Shown here in pieces: positions 23,600 to 34,468 of a stretch of DNA of 64,000 bases. The notes under the pieces were generated by a model, which saw nothing but the letters and a program-made list of their open reading frames with translations, had not been told where the DNA came from and did no database searches. The stretch is from Spirometra erinaceieuropaei (taxonomy: Eukaryota; Platyhelminthes; Cestoda; Diphyllobothriidea; Diphyllobothriidae), in contig CACRXP010000144.1 of assembly GCA_902702965.1 (NCBI GenBank), positions 191,234 to 255,233 on the forward strand, written 5' to 3'. How positions within the stretch are numbered: position 1 is the stretch's first letter; every line of letters starts with the position of its first letter. The position numbers and the translations under genes are program-made.

Positions 23600-24536
23600 T
23601 TCGGTTAAAAAAAACACCTGTGTTTCAGTCTTAAATCCTGAATCGCCTGGAGTAAATGAGACTGGCTTGGTCGCTGCTGGCCAGCACAACTTTAAGAGGC
23701 CGGGGACGAGTAGACGTTGATGGATTATCTGCTCATTTTCCAAGGCGGAAGTCTTTTATCACTTCAATAGCCTCCGTGGTTTCCAAAATAATATTCAGAA
23801 GACCTTGGAAGAGTGATAGGTCTTCCGAAACCCGCTCTTTGGGAGTATTTGCACTTGATTGAGGGAGTCCCTGAATAATAAGACATTGTTCTCTGTCGGT
23901 CTCTTTTTTATTTTCTACTGAATTGTGCCTCCCTAAATGACGTAACGCTCTGGGACAACGTGCTGGTGATGGTGTGGCAGATGCGCTTACGCCGTCTGTC
24001 TGTTTGATTCTTATGCTGACAAACTTGGAAGAAGCACTTGGCAGAGAAGACTGCGGGGGAGAGAATTCTGTGGCTGTGATGGATGAATCGATTCCACCGC
24101 TCGTACTAGATTTATCAAACTCGGACTGCTTCTGATAGTCAGCAAAGGTGTTTTGACACACAGCAATCGCCATGATGTACGGAACATCTGTCAATGTCTC
24201 CGTTACGGCCGGAAGTAGCTGTCCGTTTTTCTCGGCCATTTTACAGTGTGATTTCTTTTTCTCTTCAGTTTTTGGGTTGACTTTCTGGTCGTTATTTTCA
24301 CGCTTTTTAGATATTCCTTCTGGGGCCGCCGTAATAGGTGCTGGCGTGCGTATTATGCTGGAAGCTTTCGCCCTACGTCTGGTTACTCGTTCAGTAGGCA
24401 TATTGATAGTGCTAGCTTGGTATAGAGTGCATCGTAACTGGGCTTTTATCTTTGTGATTTCTTCCTCAAGATAGTTGACCTTGGCGGCTAGATTCTGGCA
24501 CCCACTGCAGCTTTGGCCTGCATTATCTGCGTCCAT
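23600..24536 (-). pseudogene. CR1-like element B, ORF1
   Basis: A long open frame of 267 codons starting at ATG (complement of 24534-24536). An N-terminal CSGC pair and a coiled coil (NLAAKVNYLEEEITKIKAQL) are followed by a Lys/Glu-rich low-complexity stretch and a Ser-rich stretch. The RRM-like start comes next: QCLIIQGLPQSSANTPKERV, then SEDLSLFQGLLNII. The frame stops at 23733 inside the RRM-like domain, and the downstream basic part (RPRPLKVVLAS-like, 23600-23730) is separated by the stop. Probable role when intact: a nucleic-acid-binding chaperone of the retroelement. Confidence 0.65.
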
Positions 24537-24910
24537 ACAGTCAAGTAAACATCGCTCGCCGATGTGCTGCGGTGGCGTATGGGCTAGCGCACTTTACTAA
24601 GCAAGGATTGATCGGTGGATCGACTCCACACTCCGAGCCCATTTTGCGGACGTCAGTGCGTACTTCAGTCATGCCGTGAAGTTTTGGAAAAGGAACAGGC
24701 CACAGGAATCGAAGAAAAAAACGTCGCCTAGGGCCAACTAGGGAAAAGTGTGTGTATGGTTCAGTTTGTCGGAGAATCTCAAGAAAGCAATGCCTGGAGG
24801 ACTTTTTAGCTAAGACTTTTTGGTAATATGCCAGGAGTACAAATCTAAGCAGCTCAACAAGCAGTGTAGAAATTATCGACTCAGCCTTAATTATGTCCTG
24901 TTCCAAAGGA

Positions 24911-25385
24911 AGGTGGACAATTCGAGACGATATGTAGGATTTGTAGGCTGTGTTGACTACGCTCAGATTGCCAGGTTTGCAGAAAATTGTCCTAGTCGCA
25001 CGACGAGGACAACGATGACAGCAAGGTTGAGGGTAGTAGGCAACAATGCGTTTTAGAATCCAATTGCTGATGCCGGACCAACTCTTTCCAGGGAGAAAGT
25101 CGATTAAAAATGTCCTTCTTGCTCCTCAAAATTCGAACCGCGCGCGCTTTAGAGGCTTTGTTTCGAAAAGAAGGAACCTCCACAACGAGAACCAACAAAA
25201 GTATATTTTCTTTCAAATGGAAATCGCTTTCCAGTTTATTGTTTTTTAACGAGCGATTAAGTACGGAGTTCTCTAACGAAAGGAAAAGGTAAACCTAAAA
25301 ATAAAGTTTAATGTGAGAAAATGTATAGAAAGTGTGCGGTTGATTTTTGCGTGATTGACTAATATTTCCACAAATTCGTAATCGC
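24911..25385. other. Unassigned spacer
   Basis: No recognisable feature between the 5' end of element B and the telomere-like tract. The frames here are short and mutually overlapping. Confidence 0.3.
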
Positions 25386-25410
25386 AACCCTAACCTATAA
25401 CCCTAAACCA
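25386..25410 (-). repeat. Short CCCTAA-type telomere-like tract
   Basis: AACCCTAACCTATAACCCTAAACC: three to four near-perfect CCCTAA units, 90 bp upstream of an inverted-repeat transposon end. Confidence 0.5.
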
Positions 25411-25499
25411 ATAGAATAATTATATGAGTCCTATACGACATCTTCATAACGGCATGGAGATATGTGCAATATTTAATTTTGGAATATGTACAGCATGTA

Positions 25500-26470
25500 C
25501 ATTAGGCGGGCTAACTTATGGAATGTCAACCGAAATTCCAAAAGAACTTTTCGTTTCGAAACGATTTATTAAGTAATCTTGTAAAACTTGTTAGCCTGCA
25601 ACATAATTCTATAATATTTCAGTCACTGCAGGATGCCGGCTTTCGAAATTACTTCCTTTGCGTGCATGCACTAACTGCATTCTGTTTAAAATAATTGCTT
25701 ATTTAGCCTGACATTTTCTCAATGAATTAAGACGCCCATAAAAGTTCATTTATATTTCATGGTAAACATACACAAGAATATTCCGTATTTTGTTCATTCG
25801 GTCAGCAATTACGTCGGAAAAATATAATTCTTTTTTTCAGCAAACTTTTCCGATTCGTTACTAATTTTGTACCCGCTCTACCGTTACACTTGGATTCGTA
25901 GTTTCCAAACCATAAGCTGTATATTTTCCGTGTAAAGAAAACCACATATTTCTCTACGGTAATAAAAGGGACCATATTGCGTTTATAAAATTTAAGAGTA
26001 GAATGTTCCATAAAGTTATCTTTACAAGCTACATTGACAAATTCAGAAACATGAACATTTAGGAACGGCCATTTTAACGCATTTAACAATCCCACAAAAA
26101 GAAAGTTTTTATTAAAGCCGAATTATGTTCTTCCGTCGCGTTTAATATTACAGGAGGTAATTTTCTAACGAGTGAGCGAAAAATTGGATATTTTTATTCA
26201 TGGTGGGCAGGAGCTAAAATTAGACTTTGAGGTTCACGGAAAATCAGTGAGAGAAAATCGTGACTTAAAAGCGGTCATTTCATACATGCTGTATTATTGT
26301 ATGCAGCCGAAAGGAAGTTTGTTCGAAAGCCGGCCACCTGCTTTATCTAAAATGTTATAGAATTACGTTGCAGAGTGGCTTATTTTACATCTCTACATTA
26401 TTAATATCTTTCGAAACGAAAACGCCTTTCGGAATTTCGGCTGAAATTTCAGGAGTTAGCCCACTTACTG
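25500..26470. mobile_element. Non-autonomous inverted-repeat element, copy 4 (best preserved)
   Basis: 971 bp. The left end is CATTAGGCGGGCTAACTTAT, then GGAATGTCAACCGAAATTCC and a GTTTCGAAACGATTTATT stretch. The right end read inward is CAGTAAGTGGGCTAACTCCT, then GAAATTTCAGCCGAAATTCC and a GTTTCGAAAGATATTA stretch. The terminal inverted repeats are about 75 bp. The element is flanked by TA on both sides (positions 25498-25499 and 26471-26472), the target duplication of Tc1/mariner transposons. No transposase is encoded. The interior includes an inverted version of a segment also present in copies 1 and 2 (around 25870-25930 versus 820-870), so internal arrangement differs between copies. Confidence 0.7.
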
Positions 26471-28459
26471 TAATTACAATTTTGGAATCGTCGCCTGTGT
26501 GAAATAAACCGACAAACGCCAAGAAGCCCTCCTCCCGACAACGTCCTACCTCCTTTTATATTACTCACAGACCAACCAAGCTGTTTCACAGAATGGGTCA
26601 AAACCTATAGTGTAAGCGCAGACGTACGAACAAAATTTCATTCGGCACCTTTGTTAAGGGACGATCAACCGTCGTAAAAAAATTACCGTTTTGATATCTC
26701 GGGTGCTAGCTATAGGCCCAGAGAAGCATTTCCCATCGATCTTGTGCCGCTACATGAGGTACCTGCGAGGGGTTCGCTTCGAGTGCTTAAATGCCCTATG
26801 TGATTTAGCTGACAAGGGAGTGGACTGAGTGGAGAATCAATGTTTCGCAGGATGACTAACTGAGACCTTATTTCTGGTTTTACAATCAGCCGAACACGTA
26901 CAGAAATCGCAACCAGATATTCCGAATACGACTCTGCGCACTCGCATTTATTGTGAAGGTCATTTGCAGTGTCATGATATCAGTGTCAAAAGTGCAGGAA
27001 AAATTTAGCCGCTGTCACTGCCGCCAAATTATCGAGCATTTTCATGCTCATTGAGAGCGTTCTAACGATCGCAAAACACCAACCAGTAGAATACGGGGCG
27101 CCTGAATTCGCGCTCGATGTTCCACACTGAACTACCGTAGCAACACATTTTGGCCTGGTATATAGACTCGAGGCTTTGTAAACCGCCTGTGTGATCTGGC
27201 GCATCAGAGAACAGATTAGGAGTAGATAAATATTGCTACAGAATGACTAACCGCGACGTAGTTCGCAGGTGTACCGTAAGCCGAACCACGCCCGGATCTC
27301 AAGCAGGTTCTAGAACTTCAACCATGAGAATAATAAGATTTTGTCAATGGGCAGTGGCAGTGTCAGGGCACCAGCTTCCTTATATGCTTCATATATATGG
27401 GCATTAATTATGATGCTTTTTCTCACGCTAAGCAATGATTACTCTGTCGGTAAAATGAAGACGATTCGCAACAAGGTTCTGTGATTTGGAAGTCACCCCT
27501 CTGGTAAACAGGACCAGATGACTAGTCATTTTTGCTTATTTGTAATTATCTTATTTTTGTTCTCGTAGATGACTTCTTGGGGATAAAAATAAAAGTCTAC
27601 GTTTATTGCGGTTGGACCAAATTAAAGTATTCGGAACTCCTGACACAGGCGTTAGGCTGGTATGTGACGGCAGCTAACTATACCGCCACCACCTGTTTCA
27701 TCAGTGGTAATAATAGTTTGAGGGTAAAGTGATACCAGCACTGGTAGAACGCGGTTACCCGCTTTGGTTGATAGACTTCAACCGAAATATCAATTCATGA
27801 AAACTTCGGGCTGAGCCTATAGACCTTGAAAATACCGATCTACTTAAGGTTTGTAGTAAATGTCTGCGAAAATTAAGAGCAAAAATCTGTCACCGAAACT
27901 ATTCATCATATCTGCCAAATTTCCATCAGCCCATAGGAGGAAACAGGAATTTCGACAAACACACTCAAGCAACTATTATTCAAAGAGGCACATTTTATGT
28001 GCAGTTCATTTCTAACAGCCAAAGCTATAGAAAAATACATGGCATTGCTATGAGTCTGCCTTTTGGATTTCCTCTGTTCCATTTTGTTCTGAACAAACCG
28101 GATGCATTTCACTCCAGCGATCAAATAAATAAGCTCAAACATTACGTTCGGCACGTCCATGTCATCTCTCCAATGTAGTCAAAGTAAACGTCGCAGATGC
28201 TGACTATAATCCTATTAACCAACTATACGCCTCGATCAGGTTCATTGTAGAAATGGAGACGGCCAGCTCGCTCCTTTTTTAGACGTCCTTTCAAGCAGGA
28301 GATCTTACTGTCATTTTTGAAAACACGTCTATCGAAATAAAACTTAGTCTAGGGCAATCATGCCCCCTTTTAAAAACAACATTAATGGAAACATCTGAAA
28401 ATTTTTTGGGAGTCAATATAGAGAATGATCGTAGAAATCTCCAGGGCTGGCTTCGCAAA

Positions 28460-28670
28460 ACCAGGTATCCTGATAGGTTTCCTGCAAAGAATATGGTCGA
28501 GCAACCTAAAAAACCGACGGCAATGACCGCCGAAAAGAAATACTTGTTTCTTAAAACCATTTCAAGGAGGCGCTGCGAGATTACTTCGTGGAAGTAACCT
28601 TGATCAAGCTGCTAACGAACCTTTTAAGGGGAAAGTTTTAAATTTTATTTCTTACCCTATTTTACGCGGT
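28460..28670 (+). repeat. Unclassified dispersed repeat, copy 2
   Basis: Diverged copy of the segment at 19310-19530, same orientation, sharing TGACCGCCGAAAA, CGCTGCGAGA, AGTAACCTTGATCAAGCT and a TTTCTTACCCTAT end. Confidence 0.55.
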
Positions 28671-30006
28671 CTTGACGACCGTGATTGAGGTCACTTATTG
28701 AATTCACGGCCGCAGCAGCTCATTGGATCCTTAAAACGGCTTTCAAATGACAGCAGTATTTGGTGTTATGATTCCATACCCATTTGCGTAAGTGTCAATA
28801 ACTGCCAAAATTTCACTACCGACAATAATTTCCATCGCCCAAGACACTAAGACATTTTAGTGGACGCGGTGTTCACGTAATCATTTGCTCTGCGCGGGAA
28901 AACGCTTCGTATTGATTACCTAGGAGGCTCTAACGGATGGACCCATTTTCCGCGAATTCAGTTCACGTTCGAAATAAAAAGTCAGTACATGAAGGATGCA
29001 GTTGAAGTGCTTGCCGTATATGACCACCTGGGTTTCTCTGTTTTGTTACCAATAAGTAAGAGCTCATCGCGCAAAAAAATGTCCTTTTAAAATGAGTACC
29101 TGCGACCAACACAAATTAGCAACGGTAGAATGGACGACTCTAAGTTACTATCGGTAGACGATGGATCATGTCGCACAGGGGTGATCGCAATGGGGCCTTT
29201 ACAGATGGGTCAGCACGCAAGAGGGTATGTTGCCGATTTGCAAGAAAGCACCGACGTTGTCTGGATTTTTACGGAAAGTCTTATCGTACATTTTCGTGTG
29301 GCAACCAAAAAATGAGCGTTAATTTAAAACATGAGCAAAACCAAATGTTAAGAAATAACAAAGATTGGCAGTGTAGTGTCTGCAACGGACACAGGTGGAT
29401 GCTAAGGTGAAGCCCAGTATAACAGGATCAACAGTCTACCGAGAGTAAAGTGCCAAGATTTTTGTAAGAATTAAACATGTTTTTTAGTCATTCGTTTAAA
29501 CATTACTACAAAAGTTCTCATGCGGCAACTCCTAGACTTATAAACTGCGAATTAAATGAAAGTTGAATACGGACGTTCGCTTTAGCCTAATCTTGTATGC
29601 CTAAATTGCAAGGAGACCCTCTGTAGCTCAAAATAAAAACTATAATATCCAAATTCTAGTAACCACCTCAAAATGGACTAAGCATCAAACTATAATTGTA
29701 ATACGGTAATATACGGAAAGTAGCCTAAAGTAAAATACCCTGCAACTTGCAACTCGATGTTCACGAATTGATGACTATAAGTAGCTTAGTTTGACTAACG
29801 TAAAAACATAAAAATCCTTGAATAAAATATTAAACTTTGAAAATTAACATATTCTGGAAATGCTGACATGATTCATAACGTCATAAATCCCGCAAAATAT
29901 GTAAACGTGTGTAAAATAAGGATTGAATCTTATCGTATAAGACGAAACAATTGTAAAAGTAAGCTTTTGAACTGCGTGAGCTTTGGATATGGATTTTAAA
30001 GTCATA

Positions 30007-30303
30007 TCAGAGAAAGTATATAATTTTTTTGGGTTCACAGTAGGTGAGATAATGCTGCATTTGACTAAGGGAATTTCGCCTAATTATTCGATACAATTGT
30101 CGTAGAACCAAATAATTTACTAATGTTGAACTTTGACAAGCCGCTAAACAACAAATAAATACGAATATCATTACCACATGCAACCATTGGAAAACAGTTT
30201 GGTGTCCACCTACACGCCGTTTATTCCTACAACTTTCTGTTTCACTTTTTTCGTAGGCAAATGGTATTTCTTCGTCAACATAGACCTCCTTCGTTTCTAT
30301 CAT
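30007..30303 (-). CDS. Weak candidate first exon of a small membrane protein
   Basis: An open frame of 98 codons beginning with a true ATG. The N-terminus is charged (EVYVDEEIPFAYEKSETES), followed by a basic stretch and then a hydrophobic segment FQWLHVVMIFVFICCLAAC that could span a membrane, then a basic helix-like tail (LYRIIRRNSL). The composition looks more protein-like than neighbouring frames, and a possible splice donor (T|GTGAAC) lies near its end. No family is recognised and no partner exon is established, so this remains speculative. Confidence 0.2.
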   Translation of the reverse strand: MIETKEVYVDEEIPFAYEKSETESCRNKRRVGGHQTVFQWLHVVMIFVFICCLAACQSSTLVNYLVLRQLYRIIRRNSLSQMQHYLTYCEPKKIIYFL

Positions 30304-33300
30304 TCGTCAGTAAAATTGTCAGTATATTTGTTGAGCAACTATTAACTCTACCATAAAAGATTATTTATTGAACTGATTTTCTGCTAAGGAGTACTGTTCG
30401 CTTGTAAATTAATGTTAATATTTTTTACTGGGTTCCTTGGTTTATTGTTTGCATTCTGCATCTAACATTTGAAACTCGAGCTATTTGGTACCCTTTTACA
30501 ATTTTCTACTCCCACCTAGATTTTGTATTTTCCCACCGTCCCTAACTCAACTAGTTACTCATAATTTAACATCTAATAAGATACGCTGTGCAAACCACGA
30601 CCCCTTTTTAAACAGGATTTTTCTAAATGTTGTGGCTTTATTAATTTATCTTGCATAGAAATGTCAAAAAAACAGAACGATCATATACAGTAAGTTAGAA
30701 ATGGCTATTTGAATAATTATTGTCTTTGGTGGTAATGTCCATCTGCATATATACCAAGCAAATAATTTCGGAATTTATTTAATGCGGAACATGGCATTAC
30801 TTCTCCGAAACGTGACCTTGTAGCTTTGCATTTATACGTTCTTTTTTGCTATTGTATACTTCTGTCTTACTGACTTATTTTCATACGGTCCATAACTCAA
30901 CCAGTTCATGACTGACGATGAACGACAACTTCACTTGCATTAATCCTTTCTAGATGACATGGGCAGACACTAAGACCGAAGGTTCGTTCGGACATTAAGC
31001 CGGTATTCCACTAATGTTAATGAAACATGAAATTCCATATGATACCTCCTATCCATTCTTAAATAAATTTCTCTAACGTCTGAATTTTGCGGATGTTTTG
31101 ATACTAAAATATTTTTGGCGCATATTGATTGCTATGCCACTCAACTTTGCTTCCATAAAAATCAACAGCTTTTAATTATTTTTTTAGATAATTGCCTTTT
31201 CTATCATGTCAGATTGAATTTAAAAGGATTTACACACTGCGGGTAGTAATTGACAAGATATGTGTAAAGTTATTTTGTTCTTTTCTGTTTTACTATTATC
31301 TGCGTCAGGATATTTTGACAAACGTGAACTGTTTGCGTCTTTATGAAAGTTACTGACAGCCGCGTCTACAACCCTTAGGTCACACGGTCAAGTCTCCTTT
31401 GTTGTTAATGCGTGAAGCGCAAATACGAGCACTTTAGTTATATCGGGCAGTACGTTTACGACTAACGGTTTTTTTAAAATAATATTTAGGAGAGCAATTT
31501 ACAAAGTAGGTTGTAGGTGGCACAAAAAATGAGTTATCTGTTCAAAAACCTAGGTCAACTTCACCTTGGTCCACTATTGTATGCGACCTTGTCTAATGCG
31601 ATAAGCGTTATTGCCTTCGTCGTTTGCATTTCTATCGCATGTCGCAACCACTATTCTAAAGTACTATGGATGCCCACGTCTTCCCATCCAATCTTTTTTT
31701 CACCGGTTGTCTGTCCCGTTTTGCTTAAACGATCTCCTCTTAAAATCTGTTCTACGACTGCTGAGTTTTTCTGCTGGTAATTCTTACGTCATTGCGACTG
31801 TCATTTTATTATAACGACAGGTCCTACCGGCAAAACAGTTTTCTGATTGATTTTAACGTAACCTTTTCCATCCACTTTACCCTAAATTAATAGCTGCCAA
31901 ACTTTCTTGATCCTCACATTGCCGTTTATGAGTATAATTGTCATAAACAGTAATTCGAATGCGTAATGAGACTAGAATACAAAACTTTATTCGAAGGTTT
32001 TCTTCTAAAGTTTGCAGATCCTTTGTGGGAACTTATCAACTATTTCAGTATCTACAGATGTGTAATCTGACCAAGGGAAAGGAGAATATTGTTGGCGGCA
32101 ATTCTCGTTAGATAATTCCAAATAAATTGCATTCCTATCTTGTACTCTAGTACTAATCATTGACTTATGTGTAAAGTATATGCTACAAGTTACACTGACT
32201 TGTTAATACTCGACTGTATCAGTATCGGCCACTCTCACAGCGCCGTTAACGGTTGATTTTATTAAAGATTAGGGCGTTTGTCATACACATGTCGCCTTAG
32301 GTTTGTCTAGCGCGCGTGACTCAAACGCCGGCATGCAACGATGGGACAATAATCGATTGCTACACAGACACTACGTGGATGAATGACGAACAAATTATGC
32401 TTGAATAGATATTCAAGTAGAGATGAAGCGACTTTATCCTGATCTACAGTTGACATTTCACGCCGAACATTATCTTAACACACCTTTTCATTGGTAGTAC
32501 ACACACAGGAGAAAGGTCCTGCAGGTGACTGCATATTTGGACGGCGATCCTCATGTCAACGTTTCGTGTCAACACTCAAATTTTGACCTAGGCATTAAAT
32601 TATTCACGCACTTTAATGTCTCAACGAATAAAAGACAAAACAAATCGAAGTTATTCGATTGCAGACAGTGTGGTGCAGAAGTTAAGAGTTCAAAGAAACA
32701 TTTAATAAATGTTACGAAATCGTCTACTTGGTAACTGCACATTTTCATACGGATGATATTTAGCGGTGATTTTCTACGCGCTGACCACTCAATACATCCT
32801 GCTGAGGAAACAGACTGAATCCTCGACATATACATTTGTCAACTTTAATAAAACCGAATTGGTGCGTTTGTAGGTGCTCAATGAAGTCTTCGCATGGATA
32901 TTGCACTCGTCGATAAGGGGGCACTGATGGTTGCTGTCCTTCTAACAAGGGCAGTTACATTTCATATTTTTTCACGTGATAGAAACGTAGTGCATCACTT
33001 GCAGTCATTAATCAAAATAGAAGAACGTCGGTCAGATATCTGGACGACGTGGAGTACCACAGAATGTGGCACCACATATTAATTGCTACTGCTCTACACA
33101 GACAATGCGTGGATAACCGAAGCAACAGATTTAATAGTCATAGTGGCAAGAATATGGTCGAATATCTTACGTTTAATCCGGCAAACATATTAGTAAATGC
33201 AACTGTGGATAATGCACACCGGAAAGGAGATAAAAATCTGTCGAACGTGTTTCGGCCATTACAATGGATTTGCAGAAACTACGCTATGAACGAATATAAT

Positions 33301-34408
33301 CTCCAAGAACGATTTTACGTTTGAATGCCAATGAATGTTAGTTGTTTAACAAACGAGATTTATTGTATCTGCAGCGTTGGAATAGCCATCTCATCCATCA
33401 CATTTACCGAAACCGTGATCTATGTGATAGGGTGTATGCAATCACATTGGGTAAAGGGGATTCCTATCATTTCATTCTGCATGTTATGTTTTTGCTAGCG
33501 TTTATTTTTCGCGGCATGCATTTTCAGAAGGTAAGTGGGATGCACAACTGTGAAGATTCAGTAACCGACTGCATTTGTCAGCAGAATATAACAGTACGGA
33601 AGACTACTGTTCAAATCCATACGCCATGGGTTATCCAACTGGTCTAATGAACCAAAGAGTTTTAAACTTATGCACGAGAGACAAAATGTCGCATATCCTC
33701 ATTTGACACTTCGCTGGATATAACTATAGCAAGTACGAACTGTTGGCAATATTTTAAAGCAAAAAATTTGCAAGCATGCCGAAAAATACGGATGCAGTGT
33801 ACGTTTACGATTAACAATATTCAGTAAGTGACTTTGAACATTCGCAGCGCTTACTAACAACAACGTCAGTTCGGATTCCAACAGAGGGGCTACTTATTGC
33901 TCAGGAAGTTATTCTAACTTAGGTAATGCAATAATATACTGTAAGCAACAATAGGATACCGAATAATGATTTTTGCAGGACGAACGACTCCAACTGATAT
34001 CTGAAACATAAGACCACCCACGTACACGCGATACCTAACTGGAGCTAAGTAAAACAGAGTTGACTTGTCCCGTTCTTTCACATCTACTGTACTTTTAATG
34101 AAGGAAGCATAATGTCAACAGTGACCGCTGCTTAAAGAAATGCAAGAAAATGCGCACGAAATCCACACGCACCTATGAAGACTTTGGCTAATTTTGGGGA
34201 ACATATGACAGCGGGTTATAAAATGCCTATTATCAGGACACTTTTAATAAAGCTATCACGAGTTAGACTCTACTTTTTATCACATTATGCTAATGTCCTT
34301 AAGCGTAGCTCATGACATGACATGCATCATCTTCAACAGATCTCATCAGCACGACGGGTTCTTGAATGCGGGAGAGAACAGGAGCAAGCGGCACATGCTT
34401 TATCTTAC

Positions 34409-34468
34409 CGCTGGGATTTCCTTCAAACCATGCTAAATAGCACAATCGTTTGCGTCGTTGCGCTGATT
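34409..34468 (-). other. Possible 60-bp internal exon
   Basis: On the minus strand a pyrimidine-ended acceptor (TACTTTTGCAG) precedes, and a strong donor (GTAAGA) follows, a 60-bp segment open in the frame reading SAQRRKRLCYLAWFEGNPS. The size is a multiple of three, so it would be phase-neutral. Nothing recognisable flanks it. Splice-like signals occur by chance in AT-rich DNA. Confidence 0.2.

Larger units (their letters stand above)
20195..24910 (-). mobile_element. CR1-like non-LTR retrotransposon B, nearly full length
   Basis: About 4.7 kb on the minus strand with the same architecture as element A but a clearly different sequence, so a separate family. The 3' end near 20195 has TATCAG/TATCAGTCAC repeats, the short tandem tail usual for CR1-like elements. 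ORF1 lies at 23600-24536 and ORF2 at 20640-23533. Upstream of 24536 a few hundred bases probably represent the 5' UTR. Fewer lesions than element A: the endonuclease is one open block of about 200 codons. Confidence 0.8.

Noticed and set aside
24541..24906. Separate minus-strand gene upstream of CR1-B ORF1
   Set aside because: Position and lack of similarity fit the 5' UTR of the retrotransposon.
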